DNA of 64,000 bases from Amycolatopsis sp. 195334CR (GCF_017309385.1 NZ_JAFJMJ010000001.1:4092001-4156000); one strand, 5' to 3'; shown: positions 8,662 to 17,155, numbered from the stretch's first letter. Notes: a model not told the origin generated them from the letters alone. A program made the numbers and translations.

Positions 8662-9075
8662 GTGAGCATCCTCCGGACAAATCCCCCTGCCCTGCACGTC
8701 CCGCCCGGCTACCACCACGTGACCATCACCGAACCCGCGCAGCTCGTTTTCCTCGCCGGGCAGTGCCCGCTCGACGCCGAGGGCGCCACCGTCGAGGGCG
8801 GCCTTCTCGCGCAGGTCGACCAGGTCGTGGCGAACACGCTCACCGCACTCGAGTCCGCCGGCGCGTCCCCGGCCGACGTGGTCCGCACCGTGATCTACGT
8901 GGCCACGACCTCGGCCGACGAGCTGTCCGCGGTCTGGGACCGGCTCAACGCCTCCGCCCTGGCCGAGGCCTTCAGCACCGCGAGCACCCTGACCGGGGTG
9001 ACCGTGCTCGGCTACCCCGATCAGCTCGTCGAGCTGGACGTCACCGCCGCACTGGGAACAACCCGCGCGCGATGA
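8662..9075 (+). CDS. RidA/YjgF-family protein lacking the canonical arginine
   Basis: A 137-residue single-domain Rid protein. RidA proper hydrolyses reactive 2-aminoacrylate and imines using an arginine in a C-terminal R-LP-like stretch. Aligned by eye, that stretch here is VLGYPDQLVEL, with glycine in the arginine's place, so it probably belongs to a non-archetypal Rid subgroup. The fold-typical pattern (LVFLAGQCPLD, ADVVRTVIYVATTS, VELDVTAA) is intact. The GTG start follows the dehydrogenase stop by 10 bp, so it may be cotranscribed. Its 3' end overlaps the convergent acyl-CoA dehydrogenase by 35 bp. Confidence 0.8.
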   Translation: MSILRTNPPALHVPPGYHHVTITEPAQLVFLAGQCPLDAEGATVEGGLLAQVDQVVANTLTALESAGASPADVVRTVIYVATTSADELSAVWDRLNASALAEAFSTASTLTGVTVLGYPDQLVELDVTAALGTTRAR

Positions 9076-10144
9076 TCTCGCGCTGCACCTCGGAAGCGCC
9101 CTCGTAGATGCGGGGTGCGCGCACCTCGCGGTAGAGGTGTTCGAGCAGGTGCCCGCGCTCGAGGGCGCGGGCGCCGTGGACCTGGATCGCGGTGTCGACC
9201 GCGTGCTGCGCGGTCTCGGTGGCGAACAGCTTCGCCATCGCGGCCGCCGACGCGACCTCGGACCGGCCCTCGTCGTAGGCGGCGGCCGCGTCGTGCACCA
9301 GGAGGCGGGCGGCCTTGAGTCTGGTCGCGACCTCAGCCAGCGAGTGGGACACCGCCTGGAAGTCGTGCAGTCGCTTCCCGAAGGCCTCCCTGGCACCGGC
9401 ATAGGCCACAGCCGCGTCGAGTGCGGCCTGGCCCATGCCCACCGCGAAGGCGCCGACACTGGGCCGGAACAGGTTCAGCGTGCCCATCGCCACGCGCATG
9501 CCTCGACCCACTTCCCCGAGCACGTGGGTCCGCGGCACGAAGACGTTGTCGAAGACGAGTCGCCCGATCGGGTGCGGCGACACCAGCGGGATCGACTCCC
9601 CGCTCAGCCCGGGGGACGAGCCCGGCACGCAGAAGGCCGTGATGCCGCGCGCCCCCGCGTCGCCGGTTCGCGCGAACACCGAATAGATGTCGGCGTCCGG
9701 TGCGTTGGAGATGTAGACCTTCTCGCCGTTGAGGCGGTAGCCGTTGCCGTCCGGGGTCGCGCGCAGTGACAGCGAGGCGACGTCGGACCCGGCGCCCGGC
9801 TCGGTCAGCGCGAACGCGGCGACGGCCTCACCAGCGGCAACCCGCGGAATCCACTCGTCGACCACCTCTGGCCTGCCCGTCGACAGGATCGGGTACGACC
9901 CCAGCCCCTGCACCGCGAACGCGGTCTCCGCCTCGGTGCAGTGCCGAGCCAAACCCTCGCGCAGCAGGCACAGCACCATCGCGGTCACCGGCCGGTAGCC
10001 CGCACGATCGCGCACGAACACCAGGTCCAGCAGGCCGTGCTCGGCCAGCGCGCGCACGAGGGGCCGGTTGATCCGGCCGTCCTCGCGAGCCAGCGTGCGC
10101 AGTTCCTCGCCGACCTGTTCGGCGCGGGTGAGCAGGTCACCCAT
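9041..10144 (-). CDS. Acyl-CoA dehydrogenase
   Basis: A 367-residue FAD-dependent acyl-CoA dehydrogenase. Seen: AFALTEPGAGSDVASL (flavin/acyl binding), YISNAPDADIYSVFART in the middle beta domain, and IYEGASEVQREIIARGLF, where the glutamate of YEG is the usual catalytic base. It is the last gene of the eight-gene minus-strand operon and overlaps the upstream Rid gene by 8 bp. In the proposed route it would catalyse an oxidation of the alicyclic or ring-opened acyl-CoA made downstream of the anthraniloyl-CoA monooxygenase; the precise substrate is inference. Confidence 0.9.
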   Translation of the reverse strand: MGDLLTRAEQVGEELRTLAREDGRINRPLVRALAEHGLLDLVFVRDRAGYRPVTAMVLCLLREGLARHCTEAETAFAVQGLGSYPILSTGRPEVVDEWIPRVAAGEAVAAFALTEPGAGSDVASLSLRATPDGNGYRLNGEKVYISNAPDADIYSVFARTGDAGARGITAFCVPGSSPGLSGESIPLVSPHPIGRLVFDNVFVPRTHVLGEVGRGMRVAMGTLNLFRPSVGAFAVGMGQAALDAAVAYAGAREAFGKRLHDFQAVSHSLAEVATRLKAARLLVHDAAAAYDEGRSEVASAAAMAKLFATETAQHAVDTAIQVHGARALERGHLLEHLYREVRAPRIYEGASEVQREIIARGLFPVRR

Positions 10145-10544
10145 CGGCGATCACCGCCGTGCCGACCAGTTCGAGCTTCGCCGCCGGGTCGAACAGCTCG
10201 GCCACGCCGAGTAGCGCGATCGCCGGATAGTGCCGCCCGAAGTGCTTGCGGTACAGCGGCGCCAGTTCCTTCAACGCCGCCCGGTAGGCGGGCACGTCGG
10301 TCACGTAGAACAGCAGGGACACCAGGTCGGAGGGCTGACCGCCAGCCGCGCGCAACGCCGCGGCGACGTTCCCGGCGGCCACGTCGAACTGCTCCACGAT
10401 CGTGTCGCCGACGATCTCGCCGTCGCGACCTTGCGCGGTCTGCCCACCGAGGTACACCGTGCGCCCGGGCGTGGCCACGACCGCGTGCGCGAAGCCGACC
10501 GGCTCCGCCAGTTCCGGCGCCACCACAATCCGGTGCGTGCTCAC
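10137..10544 (-). CDS. RidA/YjgF-family protein in the aromatic-CoA operon
   Basis: A 135-residue Rid-family protein (VYLGGQTAQGRDGEIV, DLVSLLFYVTDVPAYRAAL, LLGVAELFDPAAKLELVG). The GTG at 10544 overlaps the crotonase stop in a GTGA, a coupled start better supported than the start 36 bases upstream. Aligned by eye, the imine-deaminase arginine is replaced by glutamate in VAELF. In this operon, ring reduction of an aminobenzoyl-CoA would yield an enamine/imine, so a Rid protein could assist loss of ammonia, but the missing arginine argues against the classical mechanism. Confidence 0.82.
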   Translation of the reverse strand: MSTHRIVVAPELAEPVGFAHAVVATPGRTVYLGGQTAQGRDGEIVGDTIVEQFDVAAGNVAAALRAAGGQPSDLVSLLFYVTDVPAYRAALKELAPLYRKHFGRHYPAIALLGVAELFDPAAKLELVGTAVIADG

Positions 10545-11368
10545 CGACCCGTCCACTGCGGACTCCTTCCCGCCGTCCACGCGCGGTAGAACTCGCCGTG
10601 GTCCTTGCTGGTCATCAGCAACGCCTGGGTCATCGCCTCCAGCTCGATCGAGCTGCCGAGGTCCATGTCCAGTTCCCTGGTGAGCAGCACCTTCGTGGTC
10701 GAGTACGCCAGTGCGGGACCGTCGGCCAGGCGTCTGGCCAGCTCGGCGGTCGCGGTCGGCAGCTCCTCGTCGTCGACCACCCGCGACGCGAGGCCGATCT
10801 GTTCGGCCTTCTCAGCGCGGAGCTTGTCACCGAGCATCAGCAACTCGGTCGCGCGCCCGAGCCCGACCACGCGCGGCAGCAGGTAGGCCGAGCCCATGTC
10901 CGCCCCGGCCAGTCCGACCTTGGTGAACAGGAAGGCGAACGCCGCCGAGCGCGCCATCAGCCGGAAGTCGCTGGCCAGCGCGATCACCGAACCGGCGCCC
11001 GCGGCGATCCCGTTGATCGAGGCGATCACGGGGAGTGGGCACTCGCGCAGCGCCTTCACCACCGCGCCAGTCATCCGGGTGAACTCCAGCAGCTGCGCGG
11101 TGTCGAACTTCTGCAGCTCGCCGATGATCTCCTCGACGTCTCCACCCGAGCAGAAGCCGCGTCCCTGACCGGCGATCACCAGCACCTTCGCGTCACCGCG
11201 GTGCGGCAGTTCGGCGAGCAGGTCGCGCAGGTCGGCGTAGACGTCGAAGGTCAGCGCGTTGAGCTTCTCCGGCCGGTTCAGCGTGATGGTGGCCACGCCG
11301 TCGGCCACCTCGAAGTCGAAATGCGCCCACTGCCCGGTGAAGCCGGGCGAAGCGCGGAACGGGCTCAT
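10541..11368 (-). CDS. Enoyl-CoA hydratase/isomerase (crotonase family)
   Basis: A 275-residue crotonase-fold protein. VATITLNRPEKLNALTFD, the oxyanion-hole loops GFCSGGDVEEI and AAGAGSVIALASDFRLM, and GLAGADMGSAYLLPRVVG are visible. Family members hydrate or isomerise enoyl-CoAs, and some hydrolyse ring beta-ketoacyl-CoAs. It is translationally coupled on both sides (ATGA with the SDR, GTGA with the Rid gene). In this operon it could act either as a hydratase or as the ring-opening hydrolase; the sequence alone does not decide. Confidence 0.9.
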   Translation of the reverse strand: MSPFRASPGFTGQWAHFDFEVADGVATITLNRPEKLNALTFDVYADLRDLLAELPHRGDAKVLVIAGQGRGFCSGGDVEEIIGELQKFDTAQLLEFTRMTGAVVKALRECPLPVIASINGIAAGAGSVIALASDFRLMARSAAFAFLFTKVGLAGADMGSAYLLPRVVGLGRATELLMLGDKLRAEKAEQIGLASRVVDDEELPTATAELARRLADGPALAYSTTKVLLTRELDMDLGSSIELEAMTQALLMTSKDHGEFYRAWTAGRSPQWTGR

Positions 11369-12057
11369 AGCTGGATCCCACCTCCGTCGAGAACGATGGT
11401 CTGCCCGTTGACCGCGGCGGCCTCGGGTGCGGCGAGGAAGGCGACCGCGTGGGCCACCTCCTCGGGTTCGAGCAGGCGCCCGACTGGGGACGCGGCGGCC
11501 AGCGCCGCTTCGGCCTGCACCGCGTCACGCCCGGTCGAGCCACTGATTCGCTCGATCGAGGTACGCGTCATATCAGTGCGCACGAAAGCCGGGCAGACCG
11601 CGTTCGAGGTGACCCCGGTGCCCGCGACCTCGGCGGCGACCGCCCTGGTCAGGCCCACCGCGGCGTGCTTGGACGCGGTGTACCCGGCGGTGTAGCGGTA
11701 ACCCACGTGCCCGGCGGTCGAGGCCACGGTGACAATCCGGCCGGAGTCGCGCTCGCGCATGCTCGGCAGCACAGCCCGCGTGCAGAGAAACGCGCCGGTC
11801 GCGTTGACCTCGTGCTGTGCTCGCCAGTCCGCCAGCGAAGTGCGGGCCAGCGGCGCGCTCGTCGAGATGCCGGCGTTGTTGACCAGCACGTCGACCGGGC
11901 CGAGGTCGTCGAAGAAGGCGGTCACTGCGGCTTCGTCGGTCACGTCGCAGTCGGCGCGACCCGGCGCGACGACCTGGTCGCCGGCGTCGGTGAACCGCGC
12001 GGCGATGGCGGCGCCGATGCCGCGCGTGCCGCCGGTGACCACCACGAGTCTGCTCAT
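11365..12057 (-). CDS. Short-chain dehydrogenase/reductase (3-hydroxyacyl-CoA dehydrogenase-like)
   Basis: A 230-residue classical SDR. TGGTRGIGAAIA near residue 8 binds NAD(P), NNAGIS follows, the catalytic region is VASTAGHVGYRYTAGYTASK (Ser, Tyr, Lys), and the C-terminus ends in NGQTIVLDGGGIQL. It is coupled to the ligase gene upstream by ATGA and to the crotonase downstream by ATGA. In the operon it is the obvious 3-hydroxyacyl-CoA dehydrogenase or ketoreductase step. Confidence 0.9.
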   Translation of the reverse strand: MSRLVVVTGGTRGIGAAIAARFTDAGDQVVAPGRADCDVTDEAAVTAFFDDLGPVDVLVNNAGISTSAPLARTSLADWRAQHEVNATGAFLCTRAVLPSMRERDSGRIVTVASTAGHVGYRYTAGYTASKHAAVGLTRAVAAEVAGTGVTSNAVCPAFVRTDMTRTSIERISGSTGRDAVQAEAALAAASPVGRLLEPEEVAHAVAFLAAPEAAAVNGQTIVLDGGGIQL

Positions 12058-13553
12058 CGGTCCTCCGTTCGCAGCGCGCGGCGGTCGAGCTTGCCGTTGG
12101 CCGTGCGCGGCAGGGTGTCCACGAACACGATCTCCCGCGGGTACTTGTGCCCGGCCAGGCGCGCACGCGCGTACTCACGTAGCTCGTCCTCGGTGACGGT
12201 CCCGCTCCGCACCACGAACGCGCGTACCCGGGCGAGCCCGTCCTGTTCGTAACCGAGTGCCGCGCATTCGACCACGTCCGCGTGGCCCAGCAGGCAGTTC
12301 TCGATTTCGCTCGGCGCGACGAAGATGCCGCCGATCTTGAGGAGGTCGTCGGCGCGGCCGTGGTGGGTGAAGAAGCCCTCGGCGTCGCGGCTGAACAGGT
12401 CGCCGGAGCGCAGGGTTTCGCCGTCGAAGGTGCGTGCCGATTTCTCGGCGTCTCCCCAGTATTCCCCGGCGATCGTCGGGCCGGTCACTTCGAGGGTGCC
12501 GATTTCCCCATCCGGCAGCACCGCCCCCGATTCGTCGATGACACGTGCCGAATAGCCGGGTACTTCCCGGCCCAGACTGCCGCGTTTGGCCGCGCCCGGT
12601 CTGTTCGACAAAAAGATGTGGTACGCCTCGGAGGAACCGATTCCGTCGACGACCTCGACGCCGAAGGTCTCATCCCATTTCCGGTGCACCTCGGCTGGCA
12701 ATGCTTCGCCGGCCGACGTGCACAACCGCAGGCAGCTGAGATCCTGCTCGGCGGCGGCCGGGTGGGCCAGCATCGCGCTCATCATCGTCGGCACGTTGAC
12801 CAGGATCGTCGGCCGGTGCTCGGCGATCAGGTGGAACAGCAGCTCGGGCGTGGTGCGCTCCGGGAACGCGATGCCGGAGCCGCCGACCCCGAACGGGAAC
12901 ATCGCGACCAGGTCGCGGGCGTACCCGAAGAACAGCTTCGGCACGCCGAGCACCTTGTCATCGGCGTTGATGCCGAGGATTTCCTTGGCGTACAGCTCGA
13001 AACTGCGGATCGGGCTGCGGCGGGTGTGGGTGCACGCCTTGGGCGCGCCGGTGCTGCCGGTGGTGAACTTCCAGATCGCCACCTCGTCGTCCGGGCCTTC
13101 GACCGGATCGAGCTGGTCGGCGGCCTCGGCCAGCAGCGCGCTCAACGAATGCTCGCCCGGCCGCAGTTCGCTCTCGTCGACCCCGGCGACCACGAGGTTC
13201 CGCGCGCCCGCCTCGCGCAGCGGACCCAGCGTGGTGGCGTCGGCGATCACCGCGAGCGCCTCGGTGTAGTTCAGGAAGTACTCGTAGTCCTTCGGCTGCA
13301 GGAAGGTGTAGACCTCGGCGGTGACCGCGCCGATCTTCTGCGCGCCGTACCACACGGCGACGAAGTCGACGCCGTCGTTCAACGCCAGCAGCACTCTTTG
13401 TCCACTGCGGACCCCGAGTTGGTGCAGCGCGTTTCCGGCACGATTGCTCAGTGCGATGAGTTCGGCGTAGGTGACCGTTCGTTCCGGCGTGATCAACGCC
13501 GTGCGCGAACCTTCGTTGCGGTCCAGGAAGTACGAGGTGATGTTCGAGTACAT
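12054..13553 (-). CDS. Aryl-CoA ligase (benzoate/anthranilate-CoA ligase type)
   Basis: A 499-residue ANL-superfamily acyl-CoA synthetase of the benzoate-CoA ligase type. It contains the AMP-binding loop FTTGSTGAPKACTHT near residue 163, DGIGSSEAYHIF, the hinge RADDLLKIGGIFVAP, and the catalytic lysine in TANGKLDRRAL near 486. The ATG at 13553 (MYSNITSYFLDRNEG) gives the length usual for benzoate-CoA ligases; upstream in-frame sequence is non-coding Arg/Pro-rich and overlaps the creatininase gene. Stop and start are joined with that gene as TGATG. Neighbouring kynureninase genes point to anthranilate as substrate; benzoate or salicylate remain possible. Confidence 0.9.
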   Translation of the reverse strand: MYSNITSYFLDRNEGSRTALITPERTVTYAELIALSNRAGNALHQLGVRSGQRVLLALNDGVDFVAVWYGAQKIGAVTAEVYTFLQPKDYEYFLNYTEALAVIADATTLGPLREAGARNLVVAGVDESELRPGEHSLSALLAEAADQLDPVEGPDDEVAIWKFTTGSTGAPKACTHTRRSPIRSFELYAKEILGINADDKVLGVPKLFFGYARDLVAMFPFGVGGSGIAFPERTTPELLFHLIAEHRPTILVNVPTMMSAMLAHPAAAEQDLSCLRLCTSAGEALPAEVHRKWDETFGVEVVDGIGSSEAYHIFLSNRPGAAKRGSLGREVPGYSARVIDESGAVLPDGEIGTLEVTGPTIAGEYWGDAEKSARTFDGETLRSGDLFSRDAEGFFTHHGRADDLLKIGGIFVAPSEIENCLLGHADVVECAALGYEQDGLARVRAFVVRSGTVTEDELREYARARLAGHKYPREIVFVDTLPRTANGKLDRRALRTEDR

Positions 13554-14296
13554 CAGCACGCCCCCGTCGCGGTCGCGCGAATGGTTTCGACGAGCATGGT
13601 GGTCAGGGTTTCGAAGGTTTCCGCGCCTTCTTCGGCGGTCGCTTCGGCCGGGGCGCCGCAGTAGGCCGCGCTCATTCCCATGTCCCGGAAATCGGACTGC
13701 CCGGCACGCATCGCCGAGGGCAGGTCGACGGGTACCGCGGGCAGTGCGCGCATGGCCGTGGTGTCGACCAGGTCCGGGCGGTCGGCGAGCACCAGCGAGG
13801 TCTCGTACTGCCCGGCGTGGCACGAACCGCTGCGGAACTCGTCGGTGAGCCGTTCCGCGTTTCGCCGCCGCACCAGGTCGAGATACGCGGCACCGGTCGA
13901 CTCGGCGGCGCGGCGCAGCGTCGCCACGTGCTCGGGTTCGAAGTGGTTGTTCACGATCACCACGCGGCGCAGGCCCTGCCCGGCCAGCGCCCGGCACACG
14001 TCGCTGACCAGCGCGAACAGAGTCTCTGCGGCGATGTGCACCCCGCCAGCGAACCCGCGCGCGAACTGCGTCACGCCGTAGGGGAGCGCGGGCAGGATCA
14101 GCACGCGCACCTCCGGATCGTCGTGGAGGCGGCGGGCCGCGCGCTCGCACATGCCCTGCGAGATCAGCGGGTCGGTGCCGAGTGGCGCGTGCGGGCCGTG
14201 CGGTTCCACTGCGCCGACCGGCAGGAGCAGCACCGGCTTGCGCGGGCCGGCCCGCAGGGCGTCGACTTCGGGGGAGGTCAGCTCGGCGAAGTACAT
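13553..14296 (-). CDS. Creatininase-family metal-dependent amidohydrolase
   Basis: A 247-residue protein of the creatininase family (PF02633). Metal and catalytic motifs are intact: VGAVEPHGPHAPLGTD near residue 28, NNHFEPEH near 114, and SCHAGQYETSLVL near 156. Family members hydrolyse cyclic amides, formamides or peptides. It sits between the monooxygenase (1 bp away) and the CoA ligase (TGATG overlap), so it is surely part of the pathway. No recognised kynurenine formamidase is in the window, and some creatininase-fold enzymes are formamide hydrolases, so it is a candidate N-formylkynurenine deformylase (inference). Action on a ring product is the alternative. Confidence 0.85.
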   Translation of the reverse strand: MYFAELTSPEVDALRAGPRKPVLLLPVGAVEPHGPHAPLGTDPLISQGMCERAARRLHDDPEVRVLILPALPYGVTQFARGFAGGVHIAAETLFALVSDVCRALAGQGLRRVVIVNNHFEPEHVATLRRAAESTGAAYLDLVRRRNAERLTDEFRSGSCHAGQYETSLVLADRPDLVDTTAMRALPAVPVDLPSAMRAGQSDFRDMGMSAAYCGAPAEATAEEGAETFETLTTMLVETIRATATGAC

Positions 14297-14297
14297 C

Positions 14298-16319
14298 TCA
14301 GGCCTCCACGGTGAGCAGGCAGAGATCCGCGCGCCCGGCGGCGAGCACGGTGTTGACCTCATCGGTGCTGGTGAGGTGGCCGCCAACAAGCGTTGGCACG
14401 GCTGCCTCGGCACGAATTCGGTCGCTGAGCGTGGTGAGGAAGCCCCGCCGGTAGACCGGCCGGGTCTCGGCCACGGTCTGCCCCGCTTCGACGTGGATCA
14501 TCGACGCGCCCGCCTCCGCGAAGGCGCGGGCGTACGCCACACCATCCTCGATGGTCGCGCCTCGCGGAGCCCAGTCGGTGACGGTCAGCCGGACCACCAG
14601 CGGGCGCTCGTCCGGCCATGCTTCGCGGCACGCGCTGAGGACCTCGAGTGGGAAGCGCAGCCGGTCCTCGGCGGGATTGGTCAGCGGCGACAGGAAGCTC
14701 GCGAGCAGCCTGCCCTGGGCGAAGTCCAGTTCGAGCAGGTCGAACCCCGCGGTCGCCGCCTCGGCTGCCGCCGAAGCGAACTGGTCGCGAATCCGGTTCA
14801 GGTCCGCCTCGTCGGCGGCCTTCGGTACCTGGCTCAGCGGCCCGTACGGCACTGCCGAGGCGGACAGCAGCGGCCAGGCCTCGTCCGGCGGCAATGGCAC
14901 GTCGACCCCGTACCGCGCGGGCCGGGTCGCGCCCCGGCGACCGGCGTGCGTCAGGCACGCCATCGCCAGCGCGCCCGCCTCGTGCACCGCACCGACCGGC
15001 GACGAAGCCACGCCGACCTGGGTCTCCGGCGTGATCCGGCCGTCCTCGGACACCGCGATCGGTGCCGTGCGCACGAGCCCGGCACCACGCGGGTCGCCGG
15101 TCACCACCAGCCGGTTCGGGATCAGGGCCTTGCCTAGTTGCAGGGGGGTGAGGAACGGCGGCGGGGCGAACAGCCGGTCGGGTTCGCCCGCGAAGTCGAG
15201 GTCCGCCCGCCGGACGAACTCCGCATCACGCAGGGCCAGGTTCGCGTGGCTGATCCGCCCGCTGCGGGTGAGCAGGTTGACCGCGAACTGCCGCGGCGGC
15301 AGGCCGGTGTGGTGCCGGACGCGCTCGAAGTAGCCGGCGCTGTCGGCCGCGGCCTGCTGGAACCGGTCCACCATCGGGCGCCGCTCCAGTTCGTAGTGCA
15401 CCAGCGCGGCCCGGATCGCGGCGCGGTCGTGGTGGCCGTGCCGCACGAACGCGTTGGCCAGCGAGACCGCGTCCTCCATGGCGAGCTTCGTGCCGGAGCC
15501 GATGGAGAAGTGCGCGGTGTGCGCGGAGTCGCCGAGCAGGACCACGTTGCCGTCACTCCACCGGCGGTTTCGGATGCGCGGGAAGCTGAGCCAGGCCGAT
15601 TTGTTCGACAGCAGGCTGTGCCCGTCGAGGTCGCGGGCGAACAGGTCCTCGCAGAAGGCGATGCTCTCCTCGTCGCTCATCCGGTCCAGCCCGGCGGCCC
15701 GCCAGGTCGGCTCGGGGCACTCGACGATGACCGTGCTCGTGTGCTCGTCGAAGGGGTAGGAGTGGGTCTGGATCAGGCCGTGCTCGGTCTCGGCGAAGCT
15801 GAACCGGAAGGCGTCGAGCACCAGGTCCGTGCCGTACCAGATGTACTTGCAGCCCTGCGGGGTCGAGCGCGTGCCGAAGTCGCGCGACCGCCGCAGCACG
15901 CTGTTCACCCCGTCGGCGGCGACCACCAGATCGGCCTCCGGCAGGTCGGCCGGGTCCTCGATGTTGGTCTCGAACCGCAGCACCACGCCCAGTTCGCGAC
16001 AGCGTTCCTGCAGGATGGCGAGCAGTTTCTTGCGGGCGATCGCGGAGAACCCGTGTCCTCGCGAGCGCAGGACCTCGCCTCGGTAGCGGATGTCGATCGC
16101 GTCCCAGCGCGCGAAGGTGTCGGTGATCCGCAGGAAGGTGGCGTAGTCGGCGTCGCGCAGTTCGCCGAGCGTCTCCTCCGAGAAGACCACGCCCCAGCCG
16201 AAGGTCGCGCCGGGCGCGTTGCGCTCGAAGATCTCGATCTCGTGCGTGGGGTCGGCGCGCTTGAGCAGGATCGACAGGTACAGCCCCGCCGGCCCCGCAC
16301 CCAGTACGCAGACCTTCAT
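14298..16319 (-). CDS. Anthraniloyl-CoA monooxygenase-type fusion (FAD hydroxylase + OYE-like domain)
   Basis: A 673-residue two-domain protein. Residues 1-380 are a group A flavoprotein hydroxylase: GAGPAGLYLSILLKR at the N-terminus, ADGVNSVLRRS, and LLGDSAHTAHFSIGSG near 260. From about 385 (FLTPLQLGKALIPNRLVV) a TIM-barrel region resembles Old Yellow Enzyme. The same fusion occurs in 2-aminobenzoyl-CoA monooxygenase/reductase and in salicylyl-CoA 5-hydroxylase. Tryptophan dioxygenase and kynureninase nearby favour anthraniloyl-CoA. The OYE part lacks the usual HxAHGYL (LELDFAQGRLL here) and stops at GRADLCLLTVEA, shorter than the family. ATGA coupling joins it to the upstream LLM gene. Confidence 0.82.
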   Translation of the reverse strand: MKVCVLGAGPAGLYLSILLKRADPTHEIEIFERNAPGATFGWGVVFSEETLGELRDADYATFLRITDTFARWDAIDIRYRGEVLRSRGHGFSAIARKKLLAILQERCRELGVVLRFETNIEDPADLPEADLVVAADGVNSVLRRSRDFGTRSTPQGCKYIWYGTDLVLDAFRFSFAETEHGLIQTHSYPFDEHTSTVIVECPEPTWRAAGLDRMSDEESIAFCEDLFARDLDGHSLLSNKSAWLSFPRIRNRRWSDGNVVLLGDSAHTAHFSIGSGTKLAMEDAVSLANAFVRHGHHDRAAIRAALVHYELERRPMVDRFQQAAADSAGYFERVRHHTGLPPRQFAVNLLTRSGRISHANLALRDAEFVRRADLDFAGEPDRLFAPPPFLTPLQLGKALIPNRLVVTGDPRGAGLVRTAPIAVSEDGRITPETQVGVASSPVGAVHEAGALAMACLTHAGRRGATRPARYGVDVPLPPDEAWPLLSASAVPYGPLSQVPKAADEADLNRIRDQFASAAAEAATAGFDLLELDFAQGRLLASFLSPLTNPAEDRLRFPLEVLSACREAWPDERPLVVRLTVTDWAPRGATIEDGVAYARAFAEAGASMIHVEAGQTVAETRPVYRRGFLTTLSDRIRAEAAVPTLVGGHLTSTDEVNTVLAAGRADLCLLTVEA

Positions 16320-17116
16320 GCCAGCACCTCGGCCAGGCGCTCGACCTCGTCCAGGTCGGCGACGGTCGGGAAGAGGATGAGCTCGTCGCAGCCCTCGGCC
16401 GCGTACCCGCGCACGAAGTCCTTGATCGCGCGGGCGCTGGTCAGGTTGGCCGCGGCGATCGTCTCGGCGAACGGGCCGGTGAAGGCGTAGTAGTCGCGCA
16501 GGTAGGCGGAGCCGCGGTCGGGGTCACCGAGTGCGAAGTAACCCTGGCCCCAGAGCTTCGGCGTGCCGGGACGGCCGAGGTCGTGCCACGCGGCGCGGGC
16601 CCGGGTCGCCGCGGAGGCGAAGGCGCGGGGCGGGCCGCCGCCGTGGGCGAACCCGTCGGCGTAGCGCGCCATCCTGGCGAACGCCGCGCCGCTGCTGCCG
16701 CCGACCAGCAGTTCGAGGTCGGTGTTCTCCGCTCGCAGGTGCGCGAGCTGCGCGGACAGGCGTTCGCCGCGGGTGCGGTGGTCGGCCTCGGCGGCGGTGT
16801 AGTCGTCGCGCCGCGCTCCGACGCCGAGCCCGAGGGTGAACCGGCCGTCGCTGAGGCGCGCTACCGAGTCCGCCTGCTTGGCCAGCATCGCGGCGCTGCG
16901 CAGCGGGCCGATGGCGATGTTGGTGGCCAGCCGCACCCGCTCGGTGACCGCGGCCGCCGCGGCGAGCGCGGTGAACGGCTCGACGCTGTCGTAGACCAGC
17001 CGGTCCAGCACGGCGACGGTGGAGAACGGGCCGTCGTCGGCCCGCCGCGCCCACTCGGCCAGCAGCCGGCCGGTCGCGTCCGGGGTGGTGTTCGGCAGTC
17101 CGATTCCGACCTTCAT
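16316..17116 (-). CDS. LLM-class flavin-dependent oxidoreductase
   Basis: A 266-residue luciferase-like TIM-barrel protein (MKVGIGLPNTTPDATGR at the start; AAAVTERVRLATNIAIGPLR, ARLSDGRFTLGLGVGARRDD). Family members use FMN or coenzyme F420 for monooxygenation or hydride transfer; the cofactor is not evident here. It is the first gene of the minus-strand operon, with ATGA coupling to the monooxygenase fusion. Its ATG lies about 8 bases from a TAGGTT -10-like hexamer, so the mRNA may be leaderless. The role in the pathway is unclear: a second oxygenation or reductive step is possible. Confidence 0.82.
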   Translation of the reverse strand: MKVGIGLPNTTPDATGRLLAEWARRADDGPFSTVAVLDRLVYDSVEPFTALAAAAAVTERVRLATNIAIGPLRSAAMLAKQADSVARLSDGRFTLGLGVGARRDDYTAAEADHRTRGERLSAQLAHLRAENTDLELLVGGSSGAAFARMARYADGFAHGGGPPRAFASAATRARAAWHDLGRPGTPKLWGQGYFALGDPDRGSAYLRDYYAFTGPFAETIAAANLTSARAIKDFVRGYAAEGCDELILFPTVADLDEVERLAEVLA

Positions 17117-17120
17117 CGAA

Positions 17121-17155
17121 ATCAACCTACACGGGAGCCGGGTGGGGTGTATAGA
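17121..17155. promoter_or_regulatory. Divergent promoter between the LLM operon and paaX-like gene
   Basis: Only 48 bp separate the starts at 17116 (-) and 17165 (+). On the plus strand TATAGA (17150-17155) ends 9 bases before the GTG. On the minus strand TAGGTT (complement of 17124-17129) ends 7 bases before the ATG. Both transcripts are therefore probably leaderless. An imperfect inverted repeat, CCTACAC (17127-17133) against CTATACAC read from the other strand, covers the -35 positions on both sides and is a candidate operator for the PaaX-like protein. Confidence 0.5.

Noticed and set aside
12054..14150. Ligase considered to start upstream as a ~700-residue fusion
   Set aside because: The extra N-terminus is the antisense-like shadow of the creatininase gene; MYSNITSYFLDRNEG at 13553 matches benzoate-CoA ligase N-termini.
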